The position numbers and the translations under genes are program-made. Shown one piece after another: positions 9,550 through 20,413 of a stretch of DNA of 64,000 bases (its first letter is position 1; every line of letters begins with the position of its first letter). The notes beneath the pieces are model-generated. The model had not been told where the DNA came from. It worked only from the letters and a program-made list of their open reading frames with translations, and searched no databases. The stretch is from Pectobacterium brasiliense. Lineage in GTDB: Bacteria; Pseudomonadota; Gammaproteobacteria; Enterobacterales; Enterobacteriaceae. The stretch is taken from contig NZ_JACGFN010000001.1 in NCBI RefSeq assembly GCF_016950255.1, positions 992,001-1,056,000 of the forward strand. Direction: 5' to 3'.

Positions 9550-10103
9550 GCGCCGCCCTCCTTGCTGTATTTTTCCCACAGCGGTTGCAGCGTTTCTTGC
9601 CACACCTGCAGGTTGAGATCGCCCGCATGGCGATAGCGAATGATGCCTTTCCCGTCGATCAGGAAGGTTTCTGGCGCGCCGTACACGCCCAGATCCAGCC
9701 CCAGCATGCCGTCGCCATCAAATAAGCTCATCGCATAGGGGTTGCCCAGCGTCTTCAGCCATTCAACCGCTTTGGGGCGTTCATCTTTATAATTCATGCC
9801 CACGACGCGAATTCCCTGCGCCGCCAGCGTGTTGAGGAACTGGTGCTCCGCGCGGCACGTCGGGCACCAGGTCGCCCAGACGTTCAGCAGCAGCGGTTTG
9901 CCATCACTCAGCTCAGATTGGCTATAAACCTTTCCCGGTTGATCCAGCGATTCCAACCGAAATTCGGGAATCGGTTTACCGATCAGGGCCGACTCCAGCC
10001 GCATCGGATCGTCACCGTCGCTGTTGCGCACCAGTTGCCACAGCAAGGCCACGGCCAGCAGTAAAAACAGGACGAGCGGGATTAACAAAATTTTGCGACT
10101 CAT
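9546..10103 (-). CDS. ccmG: Thiol:disulfide interchange protein CcmG (DsbE)
   Basis: Membrane-tethered periplasmic thioredoxin-like protein that keeps apocytochrome CXXCH cysteines reduced for haem ligation. 185 aa, with an N-terminal anchor (KILLIPLVLFLLLAVALLW), the family GKPIPEFRLESLD segment and the active site NVWATWCPTCRAEHQFL. Both ends overlap neighbours by four bases (ccmF upstream, ccmH downstream), so it sits in the middle of a translationally coupled chain. Confidence 0.95.
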   Translation of the reverse strand: MSRKILLIPLVLFLLLAVALLWQLVRNSDGDDPMRLESALIGKPIPEFRLESLDQPGKVYSQSELSDGKPLLLNVWATWCPTCRAEHQFLNTLAAQGIRVVGMNYKDERPKAVEWLKTLGNPYAMSLFDGDGMLGLDLGVYGAPETFLIDGKGIIRYRHAGDLNLQVWQETLQPLWEKYSKEGGA

Positions 10104-12055
10104 GATGCTGTCTCCCGAACGGCGCGACGCAGGCGATAGCGAGGATCAAACATGCACAGGATGCCCCCTAACGCCATCAGCCCCCCGCCGTACCAAATCC
10201 AGCGGATAAACGGTTTGTAATACAGCCGCACCGCCCAGCTACCGTCATCCAGCTTTTCACCCAAGGCCGCATAGAGATCGCGCGTCACGCCTGCATCAAT
10301 CGCGGCTTCCGTCATGATCGCGCCGCTGGTGTTATAGAAGCGTTTTTCCGCCTTTAACGTCGCTTCCGGTTTGCCGTTACGCGTGACCTCAATCGTCCCT
10401 TTCGCGCTTTGCCAGTTAGGCCCCACGACATCACGCACGCCTTGAAACGTAAAACGGTAATCGTGGATCGCGATGCTGTCGCCAGCCCGCATCCGCACAT
10501 CCCGCTCAACGCTATAATTCTGACTGAAGGCGATCCCCACCACCGTCACCGCCAGCCCAATATGACCGCACACCATGCCCCACTGGCTCAGTGAGAGCGT
10601 GGTCAAACCGCGCAGCAGACCATGACGACGGGTGGAGTTGGTATGCAGCTCGTACACCGTTAAGAAGAACACCCACAGCGCCATCGACAGGCCAACCACC
10701 GTCATCGCAACAACGGAATCCTGTAACAGCCACGGCAGCAGCAGCGACAGTGCAGCAGTCACGGCCAGCGCAATCAGCAGCAGCTTACGCAGCTTTTGCG
10801 GTTCATCGCGCCGCCAGCGAACCAGCGGCCCCACGCCCAGCAGTAAGGCAAACGGTGCCATTAACAGGGTGAACATGGTGTTGAAGAACGGTGCGCCAAT
10901 CGAGATACTGCCTAAGCCCAGCTGTTTATGCACCAGCGGCAGCAGCGTTCCCAGCAGCACTACGAGCGTCGCCGCCATCAGGATCAGATTATTGCCGAGC
11001 AGGAACGTTTCACGCGACCATAGCGAATTCGTGACCCGCGCCCGTACCCGGTTGCCTTTGATGGCGAATAACAGCAAAGAACCGCCGATAACAATGACCA
11101 GAAACGCGAGAATAAACATGCCACGCGCCGGATCAGAGGCAAAGGCGTGCACCGATACCAATACGCCGGACCGCACCAGAAACGTCCCCAGCAGGCAGAG
11201 CGAGAATGCACCGATAGCCAGCAGCACTGTCCATGCCTTGAAGCTGCCGCGCTTTTCGGTGACCGATAGCGAATGCAGCAGCGCCGTGCCCACCAGCCAC
11301 GGCATCAATGACGCATTCTCCACCGGATCCCAGAACCACCAGCCGCCCCAGCCGAGCTCGTAATACGCCCAGCCCGAACCAAGTACGATACCCAACGTCA
11401 GGAATGACCACGCCGCCTGTGTCCACGGTCGGGACCAGCGGGCCCATGCGCTGTCCAATCGCTCAGCCAGTAGCGAGGCGACCGCAAACGCAAATGCCAC
11501 GGAGAACCCGACATAACCCATGTAGAGCAATGGCGGGTGAAAGATTAACCCGACATCCTGCAACAGCGGATTGAGATCGCGCCCGTCAATCGGGTAGTCC
11601 GGCAACGTGCGCGTAAAGGGGTTCGACGTCAGAATGATGAACAGCAGGAAGCCGACATTAATCATCCCCATGACGGCCAGCACGCGGGCGACCGCATCCA
11701 GCGACATTCCACGGCTGAACACTGCCACGGCGAAAGTCCAGCCGCTCATCAGCAATACCCAGAGCAGTAGCGATCCTTCATGTGCGCCCCACGCTGCCGC
11801 CACGCGATACCACACCGGCAGCGCACGGTTGGAGTTGTTGGCTACGTAGAGGACGGTGAAATCATTGATCACCAGCGCATGCACCAACACGAGGAAGGAA
11901 GCCAAAATGCATGCAAACAGCGCCCAGGCAAGCGGACGTGCCAGCGCCATCAGACGCGTATCCTGACGCGACGCGCCCCACAGCGGATACACGCTGAGCA
12001 ACAGCGCGACGCCAAGCGCCAGACAGAGCAGATAATTGCCTACTTCAGGCATCAT
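10100..12055 (-). CDS. ccmF: Haem lyase subunit CcmF
   Basis: Multi-span inner-membrane core of the cytochrome c haem lyase, taking haem from holo-CcmE and joining it to apocytochromes. 651 aa, about 15 hydrophobic segments. The tryptophan-rich signature [18 protein letters not shown] and conserved histidines near [11 protein letters not shown] and LLHSLSV are present. It is a paralogue of NrfE (16273-18150), with the same signature. The start overlaps the ccmE stop by four bases. Length fits the family and no break is seen. Confidence 0.96.
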   Translation of the reverse strand: MMPEVGNYLLCLALGVALLLSVYPLWGASRQDTRLMALARPLAWALFACILASFLVLVHALVINDFTVLYVANNSNRALPVWYRVAAAWGAHEGSLLLWVLLMSGWTFAVAVFSRGMSLDAVARVLAVMGMINVGFLLFIILTSNPFTRTLPDYPIDGRDLNPLLQDVGLIFHPPLLYMGYVGFSVAFAFAVASLLAERLDSAWARWSRPWTQAAWSFLTLGIVLGSGWAYYELGWGGWWFWDPVENASLMPWLVGTALLHSLSVTEKRGSFKAWTVLLAIGAFSLCLLGTFLVRSGVLVSVHAFASDPARGMFILAFLVIVIGGSLLLFAIKGNRVRARVTNSLWSRETFLLGNNLILMAATLVVLLGTLLPLVHKQLGLGSISIGAPFFNTMFTLLMAPFALLLGVGPLVRWRRDEPQKLRKLLLIALAVTAALSLLLPWLLQDSVVAMTVVGLSMALWVFFLTVYELHTNSTRRHGLLRGLTTLSLSQWGMVCGHIGLAVTVVGIAFSQNYSVERDVRMRAGDSIAIHDYRFTFQGVRDVVGPNWQSAKGTIEVTRNGKPEATLKAEKRFYNTSGAIMTEAAIDAGVTRDLYAALGEKLDDGSWAVRLYYKPFIRWIWYGGGLMALGGILCMFDPRYRLRRAVRETAS

Positions 12056-12534
12056 AACCGTTTGCCCTCTGTGCCCGCCGCCGTTGCATGACCGTTTTGC
12101 CCTTCCATCGCCACTTTGATTTCCGGTGGCGTGTAGTTTTCGTCATGTCGGGCAAGCACTTCTTTCGCCATGATGTGATCGTCGGTGTCCAGAATGCCCT
12201 GCGCCACAACCCCTTGCCCCTCGCGGAACAAATCCGGCAGCATTCCGTTATAGGTCACCTCCACGGAGCCCTGCGCATCATAAACGGTGAAGCGAACTTC
12301 CAGACTTTGGCTGTCGCGACGCACGCTGCCCGGCATCACCATGCCGCCGACGCGCAAGCGCTGCCCGATCGCCGGTTTTTCCTGCGTTTCGTTCTTGCCG
12401 TAAAGAATTTCGCTAGGTGTATAAAAGAGATCGATATTTGAGCTCAGCGCATAGAGCGTCAGCGCTACCGTCAACACCGCACCGCAGACGACGGCCAGAA
12501 TGGCATAGAGGCGAGTTTTACGCGGAGCACTCAT
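12052..12534 (-). CDS. ccmE: Periplasmic haem chaperone CcmE
   Basis: Binds haem covalently through a histidine and delivers it to CcmF. 160 aa, with an N-terminal membrane anchor ([21 protein letters not shown]) then an OB-fold periplasmic domain with [15 protein letters not shown] and GILPD-like [15 protein letters not shown]. The haem-binding motif is [12 protein letters not shown], in which H is the covalent ligand. The tail is variable. Four-base overlaps link it to ccmD and ccmF. Confidence 0.96.
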   Translation of the reverse strand: MSAPRKTRLYAILAVVCGAVLTVALTLYALSSNIDLFYTPSEILYGKNETQEKPAIGQRLRVGGMVMPGSVRRDSQSLEVRFTVYDAQGSVEVTYNGMLPDLFREGQGVVAQGILDTDDHIMAKEVLARHDENYTPPEIKVAMEGQNGHATAAGTEGKRL

Positions 12535-12752
12535 TGCGCCACCTCCATCGTTTCCGACTGGCGAGCCGTATTCTTGCGCTGCTCACGCGCCTGCTGGCGA
12601 CGAATATCACTCAGCAATGCGCGACGATTCAAGAGGGTATGACCGACCAACGCGCTCAGCGGTAACAGCGTTAACACCACGGCAAGCCAGACGTAAAAGG
12701 CATAGCCGCCCATCGCAAAGAAATCCTGCCAACTTGTGAAAGCGATGTTCAT
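12531..12752 (-). CDS. ccmD: Small membrane protein CcmD
   Basis: 73-aa single-span protein that helps release holo-CcmE from the CcmABC complex. It has the family features: an N-terminal periplasmic stretch ([18 protein letters not shown]), a hydrophobic helix ([14 protein letters not shown]) and a basic cytoplasmic tail ([11 protein letters not shown]). It overlaps ccmC and ccmE by four bases at each end. Confidence 0.93.
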   Translation of the reverse strand: MNIAFTSWQDFFAMGGYAFYVWLAVVLTLLPLSALVGHTLLNRRALLSDIRRQQAREQRKNTARQSETMEVAQ

Positions 12753-13489
12753 CGGGCTATTCCTCCTTTATTAAGCAGCGCAGCCACCCAAGGGGCGCGG
12801 CGCTGCTGTACCAGTATCAAGTTACGCAACCGCATAAGTGACAACGTCACGAATAAGCTCATAAATCCTAACATCATGATTCGCAGCGGGAGACGCATGG
12901 CGGGATCGATCGTTTTCTGCATTTTTGTCGATGCTTGATGCAGGGTATTCCACCACTCGACTGAGAAATGGATGATGGGTAAATTCACCACGCCCACCAG
13001 CACCAGAATCGCCGCCGCACGACCGGCAAGACGGCGATCGTCAAACGCGTTGTAGAGCGCGATGATGCCCACGTACAGAAACAGCAGAACGAGTTCCGAC
13101 GTTAGACGCGCATCCCAAACCCACCAGGTTCCCCACATCGGTTTGCCCCAGGTGGCGCCCGTCGTTAACGCAATAAAGGTAAACACCGCGCCGACCGGTG
13201 CCATTGCCGCCACGGCAAGCTCCGCCGTTTTTGACTGCCGAATTATCCCGATCAGCGCAAATATCGCCATCACCGCATAGACGCCCATCGACCACACGGC
13301 CGCTGGCACGTGCAGGTACATGATGCGGTACCCTTGCCCTTGCTGATAATCCGCGGGCGCAAATCCAAATCCCAGCAGGCAACCGCCGATCAACAGCGCC
13401 GCGCTAAGCAGGGCAAACCAGGGGATAAGCCTGCCGCAAAGGCCATAGAGGCGATCCGGCTGCGTAAGCTGATAGTTCTTTTTCAACAT
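12749..13489 (-). CDS. ccmC: Haem exporter/handling protein CcmC
   Basis: Six-span membrane protein that binds haem externally and loads it onto CcmE. 246 aa from MLKKNYQLTQPDRLYG. The tryptophan-rich haem-handling motif WGKPMWGTWWVWDARLTSE is present, with conserved histidines in YLHVPAAVWSMG and NLPIIHFSVEWWNTLHQ. The start at 13489 gives a length close to the 245 aa I recall for E. coli. An in-frame ATG at 13519 would add ten residues and neither site has a strong ribosome-binding sequence, so the start is less certain than the gene. Confidence 0.94.
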   Translation of the reverse strand: MLKKNYQLTQPDRLYGLCGRLIPWFALLSAALLIGGCLLGFGFAPADYQQGQGYRIMYLHVPAAVWSMGVYAVMAIFALIGIIRQSKTAELAVAAMAPVGAVFTFIALTTGATWGKPMWGTWWVWDARLTSELVLLFLYVGIIALYNAFDDRRLAGRAAAILVLVGVVNLPIIHFSVEWWNTLHQASTKMQKTIDPAMRLPLRIMMLGFMSLFVTLSLMRLRNLILVQQRRAPWVAALLNKGGIAR

Positions 13490-13557
13490 AATCGTGTGCT
13501 CACTCTGCGTAAAACTCATCCCAGCGGGACGATGAAGGCGATCCTGAGATCGGAAAA

Positions 13558-14214
13558 TTACTGTATGCTCACCCGCAACGCCGCCGCCGTGGCAAACGGG
13601 CTCAGGGTGGCGCTGCCCGCCAGAAAGGCACCGAGGATCGCCAGATACCCGCCCACCGGCAGTTGCATCATGGCGGCCTCGACCGCCGCCGTCGCAAAAA
13701 TCAACAGCGGTATGGTGAGCGGCAAGACCAGCAGGCTTAACAGCACGCCGCTGCGGCGCAGCCCGACCGTTAATCCCGCGCCAATGGCCCCCAGGAAACT
13801 GAGCGTTGGCGTGCAGAGCAACAGCGTGAGCGCCATCACCCGCCAGCCGTGGCTGTCCAACCCAAACAGCAGCGCCGCCAGCGGCGAAAGCAGTAACAGC
13901 GGCAGCCCGCTCACCATCCAGTGCACCACCACTTTCGCCAACACCACTAACGGCAGCGGCAACGGCAGCAGCGTCAGCTGTTCCAGTGAACCATCCTGAT
14001 AGTCATCGCGGAAAAGACGATCCATCCCCAGCAGCGAAGCGAGCAACGCCGCCACCCACACCACGCCGGGGGCCACGCGCATCAATAGCTGCGGCTCTGG
14101 CCCAATAGCCAGAGGGAACAAAATGATGACGATCAGGAAGAACCACAGCGGGTTGAGAATTTCCGCGTTATTGCGCAACGCGACGCGCAGTTCTCGGGCA
14201 ATCAGACGCCGCAT
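13558..14214 (-). CDS. ccmB: Haem exporter ABC permease CcmB
   Basis: 218-aa integral membrane subunit of the CcmAB ABC transporter, which drives release of haem-loaded CcmE. About six hydrophobic segments are visible, from [13 protein letters not shown] through [15 protein letters not shown]. The family sequence [26 protein letters not shown] near residues 65-90 is intact. It overlaps the end of ccmA by 13 bp and is followed by a 68-bp gap to ccmC, the largest gap inside the operon. Confidence 0.94.
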   Translation of the reverse strand: MRRLIARELRVALRNNAEILNPLWFFLIVIILFPLAIGPEPQLLMRVAPGVVWVAALLASLLGMDRLFRDDYQDGSLEQLTLLPLPLPLVVLAKVVVHWMVSGLPLLLLSPLAALLFGLDSHGWRVMALTLLLCTPTLSFLGAIGAGLTVGLRRSGVLLSLLVLPLTIPLLIFATAAVEAAMMQLPVGGYLAILGAFLAGSATLSPFATAAALRVSIQ

Positions 14215-14834
14215 GATGGGGTTCCCTCACTCGGCGTAAGCGAGATACAGCGAATGCGCTGAGCGAACGGACGCAGCGGCTGATGGGTGGTTAAAATGAT
14301 GATGCCGCCGCGCGCAGTATGATGTTCCATACGCTGCGTCAGCATGTCGACGCCCGCTACATCAAGCGCGGTCAGCGGCTCATCCAGAATCCACAGCGGG
14401 ACGTCGGTAAGCCATAAACGTGCCAGCGCGACGCGTCGCTGTTGCCCTGCCGAAAGACGCGCCACGGGTATGTCTTCATACCCAGCCAGTCCGACTGCGG
14501 CTAGCGCCTGCCAAAGTGCATCCTGCTGCTGGTGCGGATAGAAAAAGCGCAGGTTCTCTTCACCGGTCAGGGCGTTCTTGATGCCCGGCTGATGGCCTAG
14601 CCACAGAAGCTGCTGATTAAACTGCTCGCGCATACGGTTGATACGTTGCCCTTGCCAGCAGATTTCCCCCGATTCAGGCGTCGCCAGACCGCTTAACATG
14701 CGCAACAGCGACGTTTTGCCCACCCCGTTGGCACCGGCAATCTGCACCATTTCTCCCGCGCTGGCCGTAAACGACAACGCGCTGAACAGCACATGCTCAT
14801 CGCGTATGCAAACCACATCGCGCGCTTCTAACAT
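14202..14834 (-). CDS. ccmA: Haem exporter ATP-binding protein CcmA
   Basis: ATPase of the CcmAB complex, cytoplasmic face. 210 aa with Walker [16 protein letters not shown] signature [14 protein letters not shown], Walker B PLWILDEP and switch histidine in ILTTHQPL. It is the first gene of ccmABCDEFGHI. The nine genes overlap or nearly so, except for the ccmB-ccmC gap. Candidate FNR and NarP sites lie 70-106 bp upstream. Confidence 0.95.
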   Translation of the reverse strand: MLEARDVVCIRDEHVLFSALSFTASAGEMVQIAGANGVGKTSLLRMLSGLATPESGEICWQGQRINRMREQFNQQLLWLGHQPGIKNALTGEENLRFFYPHQQQDALWQALAAVGLAGYEDIPVARLSAGQQRRVALARLWLTDVPLWILDEPLTALDVAGVDMLTQRMEHHTARGGIIILTTHQPLRPFAQRIRCISLTPSEGTPSCGV

Positions 14835-14904
14835 CGGGGTGTACTCCTACTTTCTTAGTGGCTATAGAATAACATGGCGCCCTTACTCCCCCTCTCGGGG
14901 ACCC

Positions 14905-14940
14905 TAACCATAAAGAGTTAATCTTTTTTATTGAGATCAA
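14905..14940 (-). promoter_or_regulatory. Candidate NarP and FNR sites for the ccm operon
   Basis: Two sites sit upstream of ccmA. TAACCAT-AA-AGAGTTA (14905-14920) is a 7-2-7 NarP/NarL-type pair with 6 of 7 matches in each half. Read on the minus strand, TTGAT-CTCA-ATAAA (14927-14940) matches the FNR consensus TTGATnnnnATCAA at 9 of 10 fixed positions. The FNR site is distal and the NarP site nearer the gene. The arrangement fits anaerobic, nitrate/nitrite-induced expression. The promoter itself was not located. Confidence 0.5.
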
Positions 14941-15024
14941 TAAAACCGGTGATTCCGGTTATTCTCGTCATCATGACGGTGTCCAAAGTCGTGCTTGTCC
15001 CTCTAATTCAAGGGTTATCGCGCA

Positions 15025-15882
15025 CTATTTCTGGCTGTTCTTCAGCAGCGTTGCCGTGTTGATTGCTTCGATCAACTGGACGCGATTAACCCGTGGGCTG
15101 TACGTATCCAGCAAGCGCTGCCAAATCGTAATCGCGCGCGCATAGTCCGCTTTTAGGAACGCATCAGACGCCAGCAGCATCAGCGCCGTCACTTCATTAG
15201 CATCCAGCGCCAGCGCTTTATCGACCATCTCTTGCATCGGGGGCGTGACGGCCTGACCCGCCTGGTAATACAGCACCGTTGCCAGCGCCGAATACAGCTC
15301 AGCACTGTCGCCCTTCAGCGCAATCGCCTGCCGATAAGCGCGCAGCGCGTTGTCGTAGGCGTTGCGGTAAAGATAATATTCACCCAGCTCAGCCCAGAGG
15401 ACGCTGTTACCCGGCGTTTTACGAATGTTGTCCTGCAAGGTAACAAGCTGTTTTTCCTGCTGTTGCACGGCGCTAAAATCATGTAGCGGATCGGCAAGCC
15501 GCTGGCGTTCCGCCTGAACCAACGCTACACGCGGGCTGAGTATGTAGAACGTCGCACTGCCCAACAGGATAGCGACGATCGCGACCACAACGGCGATGAC
15601 GGGCTGCGTGCGTGATGCAGAAGAAGATGACGTTAACGGCAGGTCGTGAGACAGTTCGCGCCCCAGCATTCTGGCTTCATGCTCAGAAAGGTGTTTCCCT
15701 GCCTGCTCGCACTGGAAATGCCAGATGCGCTCGGCTAAACGCGGTAGCTTGTCATCCCCCTCCGGTTTGCGCAGAGGCAACAGTGGCCATAACAGTCCGG
15801 CAGCCAGAAGGACAACCGCGATGGCGACAAGCACCATGCTTAATACATTCAGGTCCAGCAGGTTCACGCTTAACAGGCTCAT
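15025..15882 (-). CDS. nrfG: NrfG/CcmI-like TPR protein of the nitrite-reductase haem lyase
   Basis: Periplasmic TPR protein of the NrfEFG complex, which presents the C-terminal part of NrfA for haem attachment at its CWSCK site. 285 aa with two N-terminal membrane segments ([40 protein letters not shown]) and TPR repeats ([57 protein letters not shown]). It is longer than the 198 aa I recall for E. coli NrfG and keeps a CcmI-like first half. ATG at 15882 overlaps the nrfF stop; an earlier in-frame start would lie inside nrfF. Confidence 0.85.
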   Translation of the reverse strand: MSLLSVNLLDLNVLSMVLVAIAVVLLAAGLLWPLLPLRKPEGDDKLPRLAERIWHFQCEQAGKHLSEHEARMLGRELSHDLPLTSSSSASRTQPVIAVVVAIVAILLGSATFYILSPRVALVQAERQRLADPLHDFSAVQQQEKQLVTLQDNIRKTPGNSVLWAELGEYYLYRNAYDNALRAYRQAIALKGDSAELYSALATVLYYQAGQAVTPPMQEMVDKALALDANEVTALMLLASDAFLKADYARAITIWQRLLDTYSPRVNRVQLIEAINTATLLKNSQK

Positions 15883-16280
15883 GGGCGCGCTCCTCGGTTC
15901 TGCCGCCGCATCACCCGCCACGCGATAACCGCAATCGCTAACAGCAAAAACAGCGGCGTGAGCCAGAGGATGCCGGTTTGCATTTTCATCGGTGGGTTGT
16001 ACTGAACAAAGTCACCATAGCGCTGATTCATAAATGCCATAATGTCTGACTTGCTCTTGCCCTGCTCCACCATGGAAAAGACCTCATGGCGCATGCTGAC
16101 CGCCACGGGCGAATTCGATTCCAGCAGGCTTTGGTTCTGGCATTGAGGACAGCGTAACTCACTGGCAATCGCCATCGCTTCCTGCCGCTGTGCCTGACTG
16201 GAGAACGCCCAGGTATCGACCACCTGAGCCTGAACAGAAAAAGCCAGCAGCATGAAAAAGAGCGCCAGATATTTAGTCAT
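15879..16280 (-). CDS. nrfF: NrfF, CcmH-like thiol protein for NrfA maturation
   Basis: 133-aa membrane-anchored periplasmic protein with signal peptide [19 protein letters not shown], redox motif [19 protein letters not shown] and a C-terminal helix ([19 protein letters not shown]). It is the NrfA-dedicated counterpart of CcmH. The order nrfE-nrfF-nrfG with four- to eight-base overlaps supports the call. Confidence 0.92.
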   Translation of the reverse strand: MTKYLALFFMLLAFSVQAQVVDTWAFSSQAQRQEAMAIASELRCPQCQNQSLLESNSPVAVSMRHEVFSMVEQGKSKSDIMAFMNQRYGDFVQYNPPMKMQTGILWLTPLFLLLAIAVIAWRVMRRQNRGARP

Positions 16281-18150
16281 AAGCCCTTCGCCCTCTGAAC
16301 CATCCCAGCAGTGCGCCCGTAACCATCAATATGCCGCCGCCCCACACCCAGCGAACACCGGTTTGCACATAGAAACGCATCGCATAGCGGTTCTCGCCCG
16401 TTTTCTCTCCCATCACGGCATACCATTCTCTGATCGGCCCCCAGGCAATGCCCGGTTCAACCATCTGCTGTTTGCGTGCGTTGTAGTAACGGCGTTCCGG
16501 CATGACCTGGGCGATCGGTGAGTCGCGGCGATAAATCGCAATCACGGCCTGCTCTGCGGTGTAGTTCTGTGCCGCCACTAACTCCAGCTGTAAAAATCGG
16601 AAATGGTAGTCGCCCAGCGTGACCTGTTCTCCCTGACCCACATTGGCGCTGATTTCCTGCTTGCTGCCCGCAGAGAACACAATCCCCAGGGCAAATAGCG
16701 CCACGCCCGTATGCGCCAGCAGGGCAGGAAGCTGCTGGCGTATCGCCGACAGCGGCTGTAACCACTGCGCAGCCATAGTCCAACCGATCAGACCCGCAGC
16801 CAGTGCAACGGCGTACCCATACGGCCATAAGACCAGAACGGTAATAACGCCGACGGCCAGCGTCATGCTTAAACGCCGGATGGGCCATCGCGTGCTACGT
16901 TTCCAGTAGCCTCCCGCCGCTACCCCAATGAGCAGCAGCATCAGGCCACCGAAGGGCAAAAGCACGCGGTTAAAATAGGGCGCGCCTACGGAGATTTTCC
17001 CCCATCCCGCCAGCCCATAAATCATCGGGTAAAGCGTGCCGAGCAGTACCACCAGCGCGACAGCGCTGAATAACAGCAGTACCAGCAATATCGCCATTTC
17101 CCGCGACCAACCGGAGAAGCGGGCAGCGGAGCGGACAAGCTGAGCACGCCAGCCGTAAACCGCCAGCGCCGCCATACTCAAGCAGGCAAACAGGATAAAG
17201 AGAGGCACTGCGCGGTCATGTTCGAGGGCGAAGGCATGGACGGAAACCAGTATCCCGGAGCGCACAATCAGCGTGCCCAGCAGGCATAAAATGAACGTCA
17301 GCAGCGCCAATATCAGCGACCAATGGCGGAAGATGCCGCGCATGCGGGTGACAGACAGGCTGTGCAGTAATGCGCTGGCCGTAAGCCACGGGAGTAGCGA
17401 GGCGTTTTCTACCGGATCCCAGAACCACCAACCTCCCCAGCCGAGTTCGTTGTAGGCCCACCACGACCCGAGGATGATGCCCAGCGTCAACAAGCTCCAG
17501 GCGGGCAGCGTCCAGCGCCAGCAAATCCAGGCGGCTGGCGCAGTAAACTCACCGTGAATCAGGGCGGCTAGCGCCAGCGCCGCACTCACGGTTAACCCGC
17601 CATAACCCAGATAGAGCAACGGCGGATGGAGGATGAGGCCAATGTGTTGCAGCATGGGATTGAGATCCCTCCCCGCCACCGCTGGCGGGAAAAGACGTGC
17701 AAAGGGATCGGAAAAGAACAGAATGAACACCAGCATCGCAGTCGAAATCACAGCCAGCATCGCCAGTGTCAGCGGAAACAGCTCGCTCGTCGCCTTGCGA
17801 TAGCGGCAAGCAAACGTGGCACTCCAGCCGGTTAAACATAACAGCCACAGCAGCAGCGATCCTTCATGTCCGCCCCAGACTGCCGCAATTTTTAGCCCCA
17901 GCGGTAAATCACGATGGCTATGCTGGGCGATGTAGTTAACGGAGAAATCATCCTGCACCACGCTCAGCGTCAGCGCGATAAACGCGAACAGCACAAGACC
18001 AAACAGTACCAACGTCCAGCACCGCGCCAGCCGGTAAGTGCCCGACCAGCGCAGGGAATAGCCTGAAAATGTCAGCAACGCCGTCGCCACACCGACACAA
18101 ACCGCCAGCGACAGCGCGACATACCCAAATTCTGGCAATAACAACATCAA
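16273..18150 (-). CDS. nrfE: NrfE, CcmF-like haem lyase for the CWSCK site of NrfA
   Basis: 625-aa polytopic membrane protein of the CcmF/NrfE/CycK family. It has the same signature as CcmF in this window ([18 protein letters not shown]) and conserved HPPLLYLGYGG. NrfE works with NrfF and NrfG to attach the active-site haem of NrfA, whose lysine-ligated motif is not handled by the ordinary lyase. I recall E. coli NrfE as shorter (about 550 aa); the C-terminal periplasmic domain seen here is CcmF-like and complete. It starts 18 bp after nrfD. Confidence 0.93.
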   Translation of the reverse strand: MMLLLPEFGYVALSLAVCVGVATALLTFSGYSLRWSGTYRLARCWTLVLFGLVLFAFIALTLSVVQDDFSVNYIAQHSHRDLPLGLKIAAVWGGHEGSLLLWLLCLTGWSATFACRYRKATSELFPLTLAMLAVISTAMLVFILFFSDPFARLFPPAVAGRDLNPMLQHIGLILHPPLLYLGYGGLTVSAALALAALIHGEFTAPAAWICWRWTLPAWSLLTLGIILGSWWAYNELGWGGWWFWDPVENASLLPWLTASALLHSLSVTRMRGIFRHWSLILALLTFILCLLGTLIVRSGILVSVHAFALEHDRAVPLFILFACLSMAALAVYGWRAQLVRSAARFSGWSREMAILLVLLLFSAVALVVLLGTLYPMIYGLAGWGKISVGAPYFNRVLLPFGGLMLLLIGVAAGGYWKRSTRWPIRRLSMTLAVGVITVLVLWPYGYAVALAAGLIGWTMAAQWLQPLSAIRQQLPALLAHTGVALFALGIVFSAGSKQEISANVGQGEQVTLGDYHFRFLQLELVAAQNYTAEQAVIAIYRRDSPIAQVMPERRYYNARKQQMVEPGIAWGPIREWYAVMGEKTGENRYAMRFYVQTGVRWVWGGGILMVTGALLGWFRGRRAYD

Positions 18151-18168
18151 CAGGCCTCTTGCTGGGAA

Positions 18169-19131
18169 TTAGACAACGGTTAACTGCCCCGCATAGAGGA
18201 TAAAGAAACGCAGTAGCAAAACGCCCACCAGACTAAGGCCGCACACCGCCAACACGCCATAAGGTGAATGCTGTCGGCTAGCCCATGACTTAAGCAGCAA
18301 GGGAATAACTAATCCAATCCCTACCACGCCCAGCCAGAACCACACGGCCCAGAATCCCCCGCCCACAGCGGCCACCAGCGCTCGCTGCTTCCCATCGTCC
18401 CCTAAAGCAAGGCCGATAAAGAACGCGAACAGTAAGAAGATCTCTAACCACACGACTGGCGTTTCGACACGGTGTACAAAGTGCGCTTCTTCACTATGCG
18501 GATTGCGGCGATAGCGGCAGGCCATGGCGATCAGCGCCACGGCTGCACCGGAGGACACCCCCGAGAACAGGAATAAAGCCGGTAAGATGGGGTTATTCAG
18601 CAGCGGATAGGTTTTCAGCGCGGAGAGTAAAAATCCGGTATAAGCCCCTAACATCACCGCCAGCAGCAACATCACGATATCCAGCGATTTCTGTAGCGGT
18701 GCCAGCCAGCCGAGCACCTTAGGAACGAGGGTCAGCTTCGGTAGCCAGCGTTGTTGCAGCACGATAACCTGCTCGCTGAAAATGTTGACCAGCCAGACTG
18801 CCAGCGCCGCCATATAGACCTGAAACAGCATGACCCCAACCGACATCACCGAGGTAAAACTGTAATGGAACATCAGCTTCCAGAACGTCCAGGGGCGCGT
18901 CAGGTGAAAAACCAGAATCAGCAATCCAAAGATGATGGTGCACGGTGCAAGAATCAGCGTTGTGCGCATGAGCGTACTGTCGGCGGTTGCCTGCTCGGGA
19001 TGGTAGCGCCGCAGCAGGGCTGCCAGCGTCACCAGCCCCGCAGAAATGCCCACCAAAAACAGGTAAATCGCAATCGGCCAGTCCCAGACTAACGAATCAA
19101 AATGGAATGCGCTTGAAGACACGGGCGTCAT
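18169..19131 (-). CDS. nrfD: NrfD membrane quinol-oxidising subunit
   Basis: Polytopic subunit (320 aa, about eight hydrophobic segments) of the NrfD/PsrC family that takes electrons from menaquinol and passes them through NrfC to NrfB and NrfA. The N-terminal motif DSLVWDWPIAIYLFLVGISAG is characteristic. The start overlaps the nrfC stop by four bases. Confidence 0.93.
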   Translation of the reverse strand: MTPVSSSAFHFDSLVWDWPIAIYLFLVGISAGLVTLAALLRRYHPEQATADSTLMRTTLILAPCTIIFGLLILVFHLTRPWTFWKLMFHYSFTSVMSVGVMLFQVYMAALAVWLVNIFSEQVIVLQQRWLPKLTLVPKVLGWLAPLQKSLDIVMLLLAVMLGAYTGFLLSALKTYPLLNNPILPALFLFSGVSSGAAVALIAMACRYRRNPHSEEAHFVHRVETPVVWLEIFLLFAFFIGLALGDDGKQRALVAAVGGGFWAVWFWLGVVGIGLVIPLLLKSWASRQHSPYGVLAVCGLSLVGVLLLRFFILYAGQLTVV

Positions 19132-19799
19132 TGATGAACCTCCCCGTATTTAAACGGTACGCGATAAAGCTTAGGACGAGTGCCGAGCGCGATTTTGTAG
19201 CGATACGTCGGCTGTTGACGAAGCAGGCGGGAAATCTCGCTGTCAGGATCGTCAAGGTTGCCAAACGTCAGTGCGTTAGTCGGACAAGACAACACACAGG
19301 CAGGCAGTTTTCCGGCCTTCAGGTTGGTCTTGCGGCAAAAATCGCACTTATCCGCCGTTTTCGTCTGCGGATGGATAAAGCGCACTTGATAAGGACAGGC
19401 AGCAAGGCAGTATTGGCACCCTACGCACAAATCGGGATTCACATCCACAATGCCGCTTGCCGCATCACGGTATGACGCTCCGGTAGGACACACATCAACA
19501 CAAGGTGCATGATCGCAATGCTGACAGGAGTGACGGAAAAAGCGATATTTCACGTCTGGGAAGGTCCCGATCGGTTCGCTGCGAATGATCGTCAGGCGCG
19601 ATACGCCTTCCGGCACCTGATTGACTTCCCGGCAGGCATCCATGCACGCCGTACAGCCGATACAGAGCGATTCATCGTGGATCATGCCGTAGCGGACGCC
19701 GTTGATATTCAGCGTCTGTGCGACGACCTGCCCCGCCGTACTGGTGATGGCAATCAGCCCCCCCATACGGGCAAGAAATTGACGACGAGAGCAACTCAT
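19128..19799 (-). CDS. nrfC: NrfC four-cluster ferredoxin subunit
   Basis: Periplasmic iron-sulfur protein linking NrfD to the cytochromes. 223 aa, with twin-arginine leader ([21 protein letters not shown]) and cysteine groups for four [4Fe-4S] clusters: [39 protein letters not shown] and CDFCRKTNL with CVLSCP. It overlaps nrfB and nrfD by four bases each. Confidence 0.95.
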   Translation of the reverse strand: MSCSRRQFLARMGGLIAITSTAGQVVAQTLNINGVRYGMIHDESLCIGCTACMDACREVNQVPEGVSRLTIIRSEPIGTFPDVKYRFFRHSCQHCDHAPCVDVCPTGASYRDAASGIVDVNPDLCVGCQYCLAACPYQVRFIHPQTKTADKCDFCRKTNLKAGKLPACVLSCPTNALTFGNLDDPDSEISRLLRQQPTYRYKIALGTRPKLYRVPFKYGEVHQ

Positions 19800-20371
19800 G
19801 GCTGCCTCTTATTACCCAGATGAACTGAGGCTGGGTTGAAGTCTGGGTTATTGCGCTGATCGCTATGGCAATCCACACACAGTTTGATGCGACTCTTGTC
19901 GTTCAGCGTCTGCATACTATCCTGCGTGGGGTGCAGTTGATGGCAACTGGCACAAGCCACTTTCGCGACGTGCACATCGTGTGGCCAAAACGATTTTTGC
20001 AACTGTTCCGGCGTATGGCATGACATACAGACGCTGTTTTGCTCTTCCACCTTGTACATCGGGAAGTTAAAACGCATAACATCTCTAACGCCTTCGCGGT
20101 GCATCGGCGATGGCTTGCCGTGACAGTTGGTGCAAGTCAGCTGTTTTTGATTATGCGGGTTGACGGCGGAGGCATGCTTGCCTTGCATGCCATCCTCTTC
20201 CGGTTTATGACACTGTAGACAAGCCTCATCGGGATTGCGCTGCGGCATGACCTCCCAGCGCTCTCCTTTTTCCGCCTGAGGTGCGGGCTGTGTCAGCCCT
20301 GGCAATGCCCAAAGCAGGCCTGATACCAGCACCCCGGCAGTCAATAACGAACGTAATACGCTCATATCCAC
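19796..20371 (-). CDS. nrfB: NrfB pentahaem cytochrome
   Basis: Periplasmic electron donor to NrfA. 191 aa, with a Sec signal ([21 protein letters not shown]) and five CXXCH motifs: CLQCH, CTNCH, CMSCH, CASCH and CVDCH. It follows nrfA by 42 bp, then overlaps nrfC. Confidence 0.95.
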   Translation of the reverse strand: MDMSVLRSLLTAGVLVSGLLWALPGLTQPAPQAEKGERWEVMPQRNPDEACLQCHKPEEDGMQGKHASAVNPHNQKQLTCTNCHGKPSPMHREGVRDVMRFNFPMYKVEEQNSVCMSCHTPEQLQKSFWPHDVHVAKVACASCHQLHPTQDSMQTLNDKSRIKLCVDCHSDQRNNPDFNPASVHLGNKRQP

Positions 20372-20413
20372 TCCACTTTATGATCGCCCGCGTCCACGGG
20401 CGATGAGGGGTTA

